Below are positions 19,777 to 28,365 of a stretch of DNA of 64,000 bases, piece after piece; the first letter of the stretch is position 1; every line of letters starts with the position of its first letter. Made by a program: the position numbers and the translations under genes. Source of the stretch: Microbacterium horticulturae (GTDB lineage Bacteria; Actinomycetota; Actinomycetes; Actinomycetales; Microbacteriaceae); the NCBI RefSeq assembly GCF_029094505.1, contig NZ_CP119108.1, positions 2,294,001 through 2,358,000 on the forward strand, read 5' to 3'. Under the pieces are notes generated by a model. The model saw nothing but the letters and a program-made list of their open reading frames with translations. It was not told where the DNA came from and did not search any database.

Positions 19777-21312
19777 TCAGAAGGGTGCGGGGTCGTTCGC
19801 GTATTGCGTGGCGATCATGTGTTGGTCGTGGGGGTCGGGGTCGATCAGGGCGACGGGTTCGAATCTGACCGTGCCTGGTGGTCTTGTCGCATACGTGCGT
19901 TTCGTGGGTGCGGTGAAAATCAGTACCCCGCCGGCGCGCTGTTCGACGTCCCACGCGGTGTCGTGTTTGACGGTGTGATGCCTCTTGCAGAAGTGTTCGA
20001 GGTTGCACAGGCACGTCGGACCGCCCGCGGCGTGCGGAACCGTGTGGTCGATATCGCATTTGACCGCGCGTCGGCGGCATCCGGGGAACCGGCACTGCTG
20101 GTCTCGTGCTTGCAGGAACCGTTTCTGTCTCTTCGAGGGCCGGTACCGGTCCACACAGACCGGAACCCCGGTTGCCGGGTCGGTGAACACCCGCGACCAC
20201 ATGCCCGCCCCGCCCGCGAGCCGCCGTGCGGTGTCGTCGCCGACCGGGCCGATCCCGTCGACCATGGCCCCACCCACCCGGGCACCGGTGAGAGTCTCGG
20301 CAGGGATCGTGACCTGCACCTGGGGGCGGATCGCGGAGAGCGCATCCCGCGCATCATCCGTGGCACCATGCCCGGCGAACGGGGCGGTCAGCAGCAGGTC
20401 ACAGAACATGTCCGCCATGATCTGCGCCACCGACCGGTCATCAAACACCGGCCCGGCCGAGTCCCCCGCGTCCGCGTCAGAGCCGGCACCCCCGCCCGCG
20501 TCGAAGTCGTCGGCCTGGGCGCCGGCTTCGGCACCGCTGGCCGCATCACCGGTCTTCGCATCAGCGTCGGTGGCGATATCGGCGGGTTCGGCACCAGCAC
20601 TATCGGCCGCGGCCGTGGTGGTGGCCTCGTGCGCGGTCTTCTCGGCCTGGTTCTGCCCGAACAGCACCGCCGCCGCCTCCCGCAACCGCCCGACCGCGCC
20701 CACCCCTTCCGCGACAGGAACATCCGCGGTGATCCGGGCAAGACCAGGCTCCACCTCCCGCACCGACACCTTCCGCCGCGCCACCGCCTCCCGCACCCGC
20801 TGCTGGGTCCCTTCCGGATCCAACCGGACCACCAGGCCCGACAGTGCCGCCTTCAACTGCGCCGGCGTCATCTCCCGCGCCATATCCCGCGCGACCGCCT
20901 CAAACTGGGCCCGCACCACCGCATCATCGATGACCACACCGGCCTCCGCGATCAGGACCGCGTGCTCCCCGGAGAACTCCCCACCACTGGCATCACACAA
21001 CGTCTCATAGAACAACCCGACCAGCGTCGACGCCTGCGACACCTTCCGCGCCACCTGCCACTCACTCAACCGCAACCCGGCCGCGATCTCCGCGAACAAC
21101 TCCCGCATCGCCAACTGCGACGCATCCACCACCGCCCGATCCGTACGGGCCCCCCGCTCAGCCTCACGCCGCTGCACCAGATCAGCAACCCGCGCGAAGA
21201 AGAACATCTCCGCCGCAAACGCCCGCCCCGCCGCCTCCCGCGACGACACCAGCGAATCCAACAGCTCATCCACCTCCGCCAACACCGGAGACACACCCAT
21301 CAACGCTGACAC
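19777..21312 (-). CDS. DUF222/13E12-repeat family HNH endonuclease
   Basis: 511 aa. Residues about 1-190 are the DUF222 helical domain. Residues about 215-300 are an Ala/Asp/Gly-rich low-complexity insert. The C-terminus is an HNH nuclease with two CxxC pairs (CRFPGC and a later CLCN) and core IDHTVPH...N...HH. These genes occur in many copies in Actinobacteria and behave like mobile or selfish elements; the biological role is not established. GTG 21312 is chosen because GAAGGGGG lies six bases upstream. The frame opens further to ATG 21360 without a ribosome site. It separates the two FMN-reductase copies. Confidence 0.85.
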   Translation of the reverse strand: MSALMGVSPVLAEVDELLDSLVSSREAAGRAFAAEMFFFARVADLVQRREAERGARTDRAVVDASQLAMRELFAEIAAGLRLSEWQVARKVSQASTLVGLFYETLCDASGGEFSGEHAVLIAEAGVVIDDAVVRAQFEAVARDMAREMTPAQLKAALSGLVVRLDPEGTQQRVREAVARRKVSVREVEPGLARITADVPVAEGVGAVGRLREAAAVLFGQNQAEKTAHEATTTAAADSAGAEPADIATDADAKTGDAASGAEAGAQADDFDAGGGAGSDADAGDSAGPVFDDRSVAQIMADMFCDLLLTAPFAGHGATDDARDALSAIRPQVQVTIPAETLTGARVGGAMVDGIGPVGDDTARRLAGGAGMWSRVFTDPATGVPVCVDRYRPSKRQKRFLQARDQQCRFPGCRRRAVKCDIDHTVPHAAGGPTCLCNLEHFCKRHHTVKHDTAWDVEQRAGGVLIFTAPTKRTYATRPPGTVRFEPVALIDPDPHDQHMIATQYANDPAPF

Positions 21313-21375
21313 CGCGAGCCCCCTTCCCGAATGAACCGATACCACCATAGTATCGAACATCGCTACGACTTGCAA

Positions 21376-22118
21376 GGGATTTTTGTGAGGAGTTCTTATC
21401 CGCTGTGGCCGGTCTTACGTCCGTTTCACGGCACATTCACGTTCGGCCGATACCGGTCCTTACTTTAGTACATCTCATCGATCCTCGGCGATGATCCTGG
21501 CGCCAGAAGACCTCGCCCCGAGATTCCCGCCTGATGCCACCCTGACCGTCAGCTGCCACCGACCACACACATCCTCCCCAGCCTGAAGGGCCACCAGAAC
21601 ACAGTCGCACCAGACTCTGCGGTCCCCGGCCGCACCAGACTCAGCGACCGCGGGCCGCACCGGCGTCGACCGCGCCAGGTATCCCTTCGCCACCCACCTA
21701 CGACTCGCCGTCCTGCCTGCGACTCGCCGTCCTACCCGCAACTCACCGTCCTACCCGCAACTCACCGCCCTGCCCGCGACTCGCGAGCCCACCCGCGACT
21801 CACCAGCCAACGACCCGCCACCTCGCCCGCGACTCGCAGCGGCGCGACCACTGAGCACCAACCACGCGACCACGCGACCATCGACCGCGACCACCGACCA
21901 CCCGCCACCGGCCACCCGCCACCGGCCACCGGCCACCGGCCACCGGCCACCGGCCACCGGCCACCGAGATCCTCCCCAGCTCTGGCCTGCCGCCGAAGCC
22001 CACCCGTCCCAGAGCTCTCAGCCGTGGCATCCACTCCCTTTCGCTCTCCGTGGTCGAAGGCACCCTTCCGGAGGGGTTGAATGGATGCCGTTGAATACAT
22101 CTCGGAGAGGAACGGTGA
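21376..22118. other. Gene-poor spacer with degenerate repeats
   Basis: 743 bases with no convincing gene. 21376-21480 is AT-richer than its surroundings. 21690-21840 contains degenerate copies of CGACTCGCCGTCCTACC-like 18-base units. 21904-21966 is a heptamer array. The last 100 bases probably hold the promoter and ribosome site of the FMN reductase (CGGAGAGGAACGG before ATG 22119). Confidence 0.6.
21904..21966. repeat. Nine tandem copies of the heptamer GCCACCG
   Basis: Nine head-to-tail 7-base units, eight identical and one (21911-21917) ending in C. The period is not a multiple of three and no gene spans it. Confidence 0.95.
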
Positions 22119-22682
22119 ATGACCAGACTGATGATCATCGTCGGCAGCGTGCGTGAGGGACGCATCGGCCTGCCGATCGCCCAGTGGGTGCTGAAGGAGG
22201 CCGAAGCCGACGGCCGGTTCGACATCGACTTCGCCGATCTCAAAGAGATCGCGTTGCCGCTGATGGACGAGCCGAACCACCCGCGCCTGCGCCAGTACAC
22301 GAAGGACTACACGAAGGCCTGGAGCGCGCGAGTGGATGCCGCGGAGGCGTACATCTTCGTGCAGCCCGAGTACAACTACAGTTTCACACCGAGCCTGAAG
22401 AACGCGCTCGACTATCTGCACCAGGAATGGCGCCGAAAGCCCGTGGGCACCGTCAGCTACGGCGGCATCTCGGGCGGCACGCGCGGCGTGGTCGCCCTTC
22501 GCCCGGTGCAGCAGGCGCTGGGTCTGGTTCCCACGAGCTCGAACGTGGAGCTTGCCTGGGCCGCCCAGCAGCTCGACGACGACGGCGCCTTCCAGCCGCG
22601 CGAGAGCAATGAGCGGATGCTGCACGCCCAGTTCGACGAGCTCGTTGCACTGACCGACGCTCTGCGTCCGCTGCGCAGCTGA
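22119..22682 (+). CDS. NAD(P)H-dependent FMN reductase
   Basis: 187 aa flavodoxin-fold protein. The N-terminal loop MIIVGSVREGRIG binds the FMN phosphate. PEYNYSFTPSLKNALDYL and SYGGISGGTRG are the flavin-contact segments typical of the NADPH-dependent FMN/azo-reductase family. It would supply reduced flavin or reduce quinones; the partner is unknown. The start has a GAGAGGAACGG site. A decayed paralogue lies at 19455-19743. A 15-base tandem repeat begins right at its stop codon. Confidence 0.9.
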   Translation: MTRLMIIVGSVREGRIGLPIAQWVLKEAEADGRFDIDFADLKEIALPLMDEPNHPRLRQYTKDYTKAWSARVDAAEAYIFVQPEYNYSFTPSLKNALDYLHQEWRRKPVGTVSYGGISGGTRGVVALRPVQQALGLVPTSSNVELAWAAQQLDDDGAFQPRESNERMLHAQFDELVALTDALRPLRS

Positions 22683-22741
22683 GGCCCTGCGCAGCTGAGG
22701 CCGGCGCAGCTGAGGCCGGCGCGGTTGAGGCCGGCGCGGTT
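22681..22741. repeat. 15-base tandem repeat after the FMN reductase
   Basis: Three perfect or near-perfect GAGGCCGGCGCRGYT units (22697-22711, 22712-22726, 22727-22741), preceded by a 16-base variant at 22681-22696 that overlaps the stop codon. Confidence 0.9.
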
Positions 22742-22894
22742 GAGGTCGCGGGTGCGAGGCCGCGGCATCCATCGCCGGCTTCGCCGCCATCGCCGAGACA
22801 GGGAGCCTTCCGTCCAGACCCCGGGCGTCGTCCCCGGTCTGGGCAGGAGTGCCCGGTCTCGCGGCATCCAGCCCCATCGCCGGATGCCGCGCCG

Positions 22895-24145
22895 TCACAC
22901 CTCGGCGCGGCGCGCGCTCCCGCGTATGTAGAGCGCCGTCAAGAGAGCACCCGCCACCAGCACGGCTCCCCCGATGACGACCGTGATCGGGATGCCCACA
23001 AGCGTGCCCAGCGCCCCGATCGTGACCCCGCTGAACGTCTGCATGCCGGGGCCGAACATGCTGTAAGCGCCCAGCACCCGGCCTCGCTCGGCGGCCGGGG
23101 CCTCCAGCTGCACGATCGCCTGCCCCGTCGAGGTCGCCGTGATCTGCGAGAAGCCGGTCAGCACCAGCGCGATGAGGGCCACCACGAGCGACCCGGTGAA
23201 AGCGAACAGCATCGCGAACGCGCCGAACGTGATCGAACTGATCACCGCTGTGCGCACCGTCGGCGGGATCCAGCCGCTCGCCTCGAGGAAGAAGCCGCCG
23301 ACCACACCGCCGATCCCCAGCGCGAACAGCAACGCTCCGTAGACCAGTTCGCCGTCGGCGCCCGCCGGCGTCAGCTCGTTGCCGAACACCGGCATCGCCG
23401 TCTGCAGCACCGCACCGATCGACACCGACGCAAGGGCTGCGAGTATCAGCATCCCCATGATCACGTGGTCTTTGCGCACCGTACCCAGCACCCGGAACGA
23501 CTGCCACAGCGAGACACGGCCGGTCTGGTACACACCCTCACGCGAGTGCCCGGTGAATTTCGTGCGCGCCAGGAACAGAGTCAGCGGCAGGTAGAAGACG
23601 ATGTTCGCGAAGATGCCCCACGTCGTGCCGAGAGTCAGCAGCAGCACCGAGCCGACGACCGGCCCGAACAGCACGCCCAGGCTGCGGAACGTCGCGTTGA
23701 TCCGCACGGCGCTGGGCAGCTGCTCGCGCCCCGCGAAGTCGTAGAGCATCATCTGCTCGGCCGGTCCCCACAGGCAGCCCGCCAGCCCGTGCAGCACCAG
23801 GAGCACGCAGGCCTGCCACAGCTGCAGCGTTCCGGTGAGGAACAGGATGCCCCAGCACAACGACACGAACATGAACAGGATCTGTGCACCCTGGATGATC
23901 CGCCGGCAGTCGAACCGCTGCGCGAGCGCGCCCGCGTACACCGACAGCAGCAGGTACGGCAGCCAGTGGCTCACGAGCTGGAAGCCCACCAGGATCGGCG
24001 AGTGGAACGTGTTCCACAGCACCAGGTACGTGATGACGTGCTCGATGTTGTCGCCCATCATCGCCAGGCCGGCGCCCACGAGGTACGGCGCGGTCTTCCA
24101 ACTGCGCAGCACCGCGAACTTGGGCGCGGGGGCGGGAATGGTCAC
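22895..24145 (-). CDS. MFS transporter (MFS_3 / enterobactin-exporter-like)
   Basis: 416 aa with about twelve hydrophobic segments (for example LWQACVLLVLHGLAG, VGSVLLLTLGTTWGIFANIV, GALLFALGIGGVVGGFF). The conserved region LAQRFDCRRI lies between helices 2 and 3. The overall pattern resembles the MFS_3 drug/siderophore efflux group; the substrate is unknown. GTG 24145 (VTIPAPAPKFAVLRSW) is the likely start with AGGA upstream; the frame is open further 5' but with no family similarity. It is convergent with tRNA-Arg. Confidence 0.88.
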   Translation of the reverse strand: MTIPAPAPKFAVLRSWKTAPYLVGAGLAMMGDNIEHVITYLVLWNTFHSPILVGFQLVSHWLPYLLLSVYAGALAQRFDCRRIIQGAQILFMFVSLCWGILFLTGTLQLWQACVLLVLHGLAGCLWGPAEQMMLYDFAGREQLPSAVRINATFRSLGVLFGPVVGSVLLLTLGTTWGIFANIVFYLPLTLFLARTKFTGHSREGVYQTGRVSLWQSFRVLGTVRKDHVIMGMLILAALASVSIGAVLQTAMPVFGNELTPAGADGELVYGALLFALGIGGVVGGFFLEASGWIPPTVRTAVISSITFGAFAMLFAFTGSLVVALIALVLTGFSQITATSTGQAIVQLEAPAAERGRVLGAYSMFGPGMQTFSGVTIGALGTLVGIPITVVIGGAVLVAGALLTALYIRGSARRAEV

Positions 24146-24364
24146 CGAACCATCCTGGCGCAGGTTCGGGATGCCGCGGCGCGGCGTCGCGGTCGGGTGC
24201 CCGTTACTGCGGCTCCGCCCCGCCGCATGCCCCATGCCACCTCTCCGGGGCCAAGGCGCGGGCCCGGGCGATCGCCGCCTCCCGAGCGGCGTGTTCTGGT
24301 TCACGGAGCGGGTCCGCACCGCGGTCTGAGGCGGCGCCTTCGCACTGATAGTCTTGATCGGTAC

Positions 24365-24437
24365 GCCTCCGTAGCTCAGGGGATAGAGCGTTGGTTTCCG
24401 GTACCAAAGGTCGCAGGTTCGATTCCTGTCGGGGGCA
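24365..24437 (+). tRNA. tRNA-Arg (anticodon CCG)
   Basis: 73 bases fold as a standard cloverleaf. The acceptor stem GCCTCCG pairs with CGGGGGC (one T-G pair). The D-arm is GCTCAGGGGATAGAGC, the anticodon stem TTGGT/ACCAA with loop TTCCGGT (anticodon CCG, reading CGG), and the T-loop region is GGTTCGATTCC. The discriminator is A, and CCA is not encoded. A TAGTCT -10-like box is at 24349-24354. Confidence 0.96.
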
Positions 24438-24548
24438 CGAGACGTGGAGAGGGTCCGTCCACAAGGACGGGCCCTCTTCGCATCCCGCACGAGGCGCAGC
24501 CGCGACATCCCTCGCTGACGCGCGCACCGAGGCGACGAAAGCGCCCCC

Positions 24549-25268
24549 TCAGACCCTCGCGTACGCCACGTCGCGGATCTCGCGGCCCGCAGCCAGCCCC
24601 TTGCGCTCGAACGCGGTCATGACGCGGCCGTCGAACCTCGGCGCCCACTCCCCCTCGAACGCGCGATCGAAGCCGGGCGCGACATCCATCACCTCCACCA
24701 TCTGGAGGGCGTAGTCCTCCCAGTCGGTCGCCAGACGCAGCACGCCCCCGGGCTTCAGCGCGCGCGCCGCGAGCGCCGTGAACTCGGGGGCGATGAGCCG
24801 CCGCTTCACGTGCCGCTTCTTGTGCCACGGGTCGGGGAAGAACACCCAGAGCTCATCGACGCTCGCCGCCGGCAGCAGGTGCTCGAGCACCTCGGGCGCG
24901 TTCGCCTCGACCAGCCGCAGATTGTGGGCGCCGGCAGCATCCGCGTCTTTCATCGTGCGGGCAAGGCCCGCCTTGAACACCTCCACCGCGAGGAAGTCGA
25001 CGTCGGGACGAGTGGATGCCGCATGCACGATCGCATGCCCCTGACCCGAGCCGATCTCCACCACAAGCGGCGCCGACCTCCCCCATACCGTCGCCGGATC
25101 GATGTGCGCATCGCGCGCGACACTCGTCGTCGACACGTCGCGGGGCACGTCGATCAGGTAGTGGGGCGACAGCTCGGCCCACGCGCGCTCCTGCCCCTCG
25201 CTCATGCGCCCGCTGCGGCGCACGAACGAGACGGTCTTCTTGCGGTAGTCGGGGTCGGGGGTGGGCAC
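24549..25268 (-). CDS. trmB: tRNA (guanine-N7-)-methyltransferase
   Basis: 239 aa. It makes m7G46 in tRNA variable loops using SAM. The SAM motif VVEIGSGQGHAIV is near residue 69. The TrmB signature FFPDPWHKKRHVKRR and the downstream LATDWEDYA are present. The GTG start at 25268 is set by a TACGCT box exactly six bases upstream, implying a leaderless message. It sits beside the tRNA-Arg gene on the opposite strand. Confidence 0.96.
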   Translation of the reverse strand: MPTPDPDYRKKTVSFVRRSGRMSEGQERAWAELSPHYLIDVPRDVSTTSVARDAHIDPATVWGRSAPLVVEIGSGQGHAIVHAASTRPDVDFLAVEVFKAGLARTMKDADAAGAHNLRLVEANAPEVLEHLLPAASVDELWVFFPDPWHKKRHVKRRLIAPEFTALAARALKPGGVLRLATDWEDYALQMVEVMDVAPGFDRAFEGEWAPRFDGRVMTAFERKGLAAGREIRDVAYARV

Positions 25269-25274
25269 GTGACA

Positions 25275-25280
25275 AGCGTA
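25275..25280 (-). promoter_or_regulatory. -10 box of a predicted leaderless trmB promoter
   Basis: TACGCT, then TGTCAC, then GTG 25268. This fixes the GTG as the start. Confidence 0.55.
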
Positions 25281-25288
25281 TGCGGCGC

Positions 25289-26125
25289 TCAGACGGTCAC
25301 GAAGTCGATGAGCTCCTCGACCCGGCCCAGCAACGCCGGCTCGAGGTCGCGGTAGGTGTGCACGCGCGAGAGGATGTGCTGCCACGCCCGCGCGATGTCG
25401 GCCTGGTCGTCGGCGGGCCATCCGAACGCGCGGCAGATGCCGACCTTCCACTCGATGCCGCGCGGAATCACCGGCCACGCCGAGATGCCGAGCGATGACG
25501 GCCGCACACACTGCCAGACATCGATGAAGGGATGCCCCACGATGCGCACGTGCGCACCATGCGGTCCCCGCTCCACGGCCTCGGCGATGCGCGCCTCTTT
25601 GGAACCCGGCACCAGGTGGTCGACGAGCACCCCGTAGCGCCGACTGTCCGACGGCGGGTCGTCGCGCAGCGCGGCATCCAGCAGGTCGACGCCCTGCAGA
25701 TACTCGACCACCACGCCCTCGGCGCGCAGGTCGGCGCCCCAGACCTTCTCCACGAGCTCGGCGTCGTGCCGGCCCTCGACGAAGATGCGGCTCGCGCGTG
25801 CCACGCGGGCGCGCTGGTCGGCGGCGGCGAACGATCCCGACGCCGTGCGCGTGTGCCCGCTCTGCGCGGCCTTCGGCGTCGGCGGGGCGAGGATCACCGG
25901 CTCGCCGTCGACGAGAAAGCCCGGCCCGAGCGGGAACACGCGCCGCTTGCCCAGGCGGTCTTCGAGCTCGACGAGACCGCCTTCGACCGAGACGACTGCG
26001 CCGCAGTACCCGTCCTCGGCGACCTCGACGACCACGTCGCGGTCTGCCGGCACGCGCTCCAGCTCGCGCTGGAACTGGGTGCGCCATCCCGACGCGAGCA
26101 CATCGGCCCCATAGCGGTCGTCCAT
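25289..26125 (-). CDS. DUF3097 family protein
   Basis: 278 aa. It opens with MDDRYGADVLASGW and has a beta-rich N-terminal part (VVVEVAEDGYCGAVVSVEGG). The C-terminal part includes SRIFVEGRHDAELVEKVWG and GVLVDHLVPGSKE, a TOPRIM-like arrangement with acidic residues (EGRHDAELVE, VDHL). I recognise the actinobacterial DUF3097 family, but its function is not established. It has a leader of about 35 bases after TACGCT and a GGGGAGG site. trmB follows 20 bases later. Confidence 0.85.
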   Translation of the reverse strand: MDDRYGADVLASGWRTQFQRELERVPADRDVVVEVAEDGYCGAVVSVEGGLVELEDRLGKRRVFPLGPGFLVDGEPVILAPPTPKAAQSGHTRTASGSFAAADQRARVARASRIFVEGRHDAELVEKVWGADLRAEGVVVEYLQGVDLLDAALRDDPPSDSRRYGVLVDHLVPGSKEARIAEAVERGPHGAHVRIVGHPFIDVWQCVRPSSLGISAWPVIPRGIEWKVGICRAFGWPADDQADIARAWQHILSRVHTYRDLEPALLGRVEELIDFVTV

Positions 26126-26276
26126 ATCGGCGAACCTCCCCTGCCCCAGACCCTTCCGAACCGGTAAGCGTAGCCGCCCGCGAACCGCATCGCCGGCAGC
26201 GACGCACCCCCTACCGTCATATGCCCGAGACTGAATAGACTCGCCTTCAAGCAAGCGTCCTGGGGGAGGGACACGG

Positions 26277-28313
26277 ATGCGTCTACGCCGCCTCATCACC
26301 GTCGTCGCGGCGTGCGCCGCCCTCGTTCTGGCCCCGGCCGTCGCCGCGAGCGCCACCGACCCGGTCACGCTCGGCCAGGACTACGTCCTCGACGACGCCG
26401 GTGTGCTCAGCTCGTCGGAGCTCGCCGACGCCGAGCGGGCGGCGCAAGACTTCGCCGACAGCACCGATATGAACCTGTGGACGGTCTTCGTCTCCACCTT
26501 CACCGGCGCGGATTCGTCGGAGGACTGGGCCAACCAGACCGCCGAAGATAACGGCCTCGGGCCGAACCAGTATCTGCTGGCGATCGCGGTCGACTCGCGG
26601 CAGTTCTACCTGTCGGGCGACTCGGCGGGCCCCGTCTCCGAAGAGGCGTTGGGAAACATCGAGAACGAGCGAATCCAGCCGACGCTGTCGGCCGGAAACT
26701 GGGCCGGCGCGGTCAGCGCCGCGGCCGACGGTCTGAAGGACGCCGCCGGCGGCGGCTCCGGCGGGGCCTCGAGCGCGGCGAGCGGCTCGAACGGCATCGT
26801 CTGGATCGTCGTCATCATCCTGGTCATCGTCGCGATCATCGTGATCGTCTGGCTCATCGTTCGCTCCCGCCGCAAGAAGACCGCCACCGCGTCGGGCCCC
26901 GCGCTGCAGAAGCTGAGCACCGCCGAGCTCGCGCGCCGCGCGGGTTCCGCCCTCGTGCAGACCGATGATGCCGTGCGCACCAGCGAGCAGGAGCTCGGAT
27001 TCGCCGCCGCCCAGTTCGGCGATGCGGCCACCGCTGACTTCACCACCGCGGTGCAGCAGGCCAAGAAGGACCTCGACCAGGCCTTCGCGCTCAAGCAGAA
27101 GCTCGATGATGCCGAAGAGGACACCGACGAGCAGCAGCGGGCCTGGAACACGCAGATAGTGGACCTGTGCACGCACGCGAACAAGCTCCTCGACGAGAAG
27201 GCCGCCGCCTTCGACGAGCTGCGCAAACTCGAGCAGAACGCGCCGCAGGCCCTGGCGCAGGTGCAGACCGAGCGCGAGAAGGCGGCAGCGGCGATGGATG
27301 CTGCGACCGCGACGCTCACGCAGTTGCAGGCGTCATACGCGCCCGAGGCGCTGGCCACCGTGGCCGACAACCCGGCGCAGGCGCAGCAGCGGCTCGCCTT
27401 CGCCGACGAGCAGCTCACGCAGGCGCAGCAGCATCTGGCCTCCGGCGACGGCGGGCAGGCCGCTGTCGCCATCCGTGCGGCCGAGCAGGCCGTCGACCAG
27501 GCGAAGCTCCTCGAAGACGCGATCGGCAAGCTGGGGTCTGACCTGGCCACCGGCGAGAAGAGCATCGCCGCCATGATCGTCGACCTCGAAGGCGACATCG
27601 CCTTGGCCGGCGCGGTGCCCGACCCGAACGGCCAGGTGGCCGCCGCGGTGGCCGCGACCCGCACGCAGGTCGACGCGGCCAAGGCCGACATGGCGGCCGC
27701 GAGCAAGCATCCGCTGGCCACGCTCAAGGCGCTCGAGGCCGTCAACGCCCAGATCGACCAGGTGCTGCAGGGTGCGCGGGATGCCGCGACCCGCGCGCAG
27801 CGCGCCCAGCAGATGCTCGGCCAGATGATGATGCAGGCTCAGGCTCAGGTGTCGGCCGCCGAGGACTACGTCACCGCCCGCCGCGGGGCCGTGGGCACCG
27901 ATGCCCGCACGCGTCTTGCACAGGCCGGCGCCGAGCTCGCGCAGGCGCAGCAGCTGCAGACCACCGCACCCGACCAGGCACTGCAGCACGCGCAGCGCGC
28001 CGATCAACTCGCCGGCCAGGCCCTGCAACTCGCGCAGAACGACGTCGGCGGCTTCGGCGGGGCGGGCGCCGGCGGCCTCTTCGGCGGCGGCTCGGGCGGC
28101 GGGGGCGGCAACGTCATGGGCGCCGTCCTCGGCGGCATCGTCATCAACTCGCTGCTCGGCGGAGGCGGAGCCCGACGGGGCGGCGGCTTCGGCGGATTCG
28201 GCGGCGGCTTCGGCGGTGGAGGCGGTCGGAGTCGCGGAGGCGGAGGCGGTTTCAGCGCCGGCAGCTTCGGCGGCGGGGGCACCCGTGGCCGCCGGGGAGG
28301 TGGTCGCTTCTGA
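26277..28313 (+). CDS. TPM-domain membrane protein with coiled coil and Gly-rich tail
   Basis: 678 aa. A signal peptide (about 1-27, RLITVVAACAALVLAPAVAA) precedes an exported TPM domain (about 32-150; VLDDAGVLSSSELADAE, GPNQYLLAIAVDSRQFYLS). A membrane helix follows (about 175-197, GIVWIVVIILVIVAIIVIVW). Next is a basic stop-transfer, a long Ala/Gln/Glu helical region likely to form coiled coil (about 205-580), and a tail that is almost only Gly, Phe, Arg and Ser (about 590-678). TPM proteins of this type usually precede pspA-like genes in Actinobacteria, as here, 52 bases apart. An envelope-stress role is inference. -10 TAGACT lies about 40 bases upstream. Confidence 0.9.
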   Translation: MRLRRLITVVAACAALVLAPAVAASATDPVTLGQDYVLDDAGVLSSSELADAERAAQDFADSTDMNLWTVFVSTFTGADSSEDWANQTAEDNGLGPNQYLLAIAVDSRQFYLSGDSAGPVSEEALGNIENERIQPTLSAGNWAGAVSAAADGLKDAAGGGSGGASSAASGSNGIVWIVVIILVIVAIIVIVWLIVRSRRKKTATASGPALQKLSTAELARRAGSALVQTDDAVRTSEQELGFAAAQFGDAATADFTTAVQQAKKDLDQAFALKQKLDDAEEDTDEQQRAWNTQIVDLCTHANKLLDEKAAAFDELRKLEQNAPQALAQVQTEREKAAAAMDAATATLTQLQASYAPEALATVADNPAQAQQRLAFADEQLTQAQQHLASGDGGQAAVAIRAAEQAVDQAKLLEDAIGKLGSDLATGEKSIAAMIVDLEGDIALAGAVPDPNGQVAAAVAATRTQVDAAKADMAAASKHPLATLKALEAVNAQIDQVLQGARDAATRAQRAQQMLGQMMMQAQAQVSAAEDYVTARRGAVGTDARTRLAQAGAELAQAQQLQTTAPDQALQHAQRADQLAGQALQLAQNDVGGFGGAGAGGLFGGGSGGGGGNVMGAVLGGIVINSLLGGGGARRGGGFGGFGGGFGGGGGRSRGGGGGFSAGSFGGGGTRGRRGGGRF

Positions 28314-28365
28314 CCGGCACCCACAGTCTCGATTCGACAATGACCCTCGACAGGAAGGAACCCTG

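Noticed and set aside
22683..22745. Pentapeptide-repeat protein on the minus strand
   Set aside because: The pattern comes from a 15-base DNA repeat in a spacer; there is no start, ribosome site or protein context.
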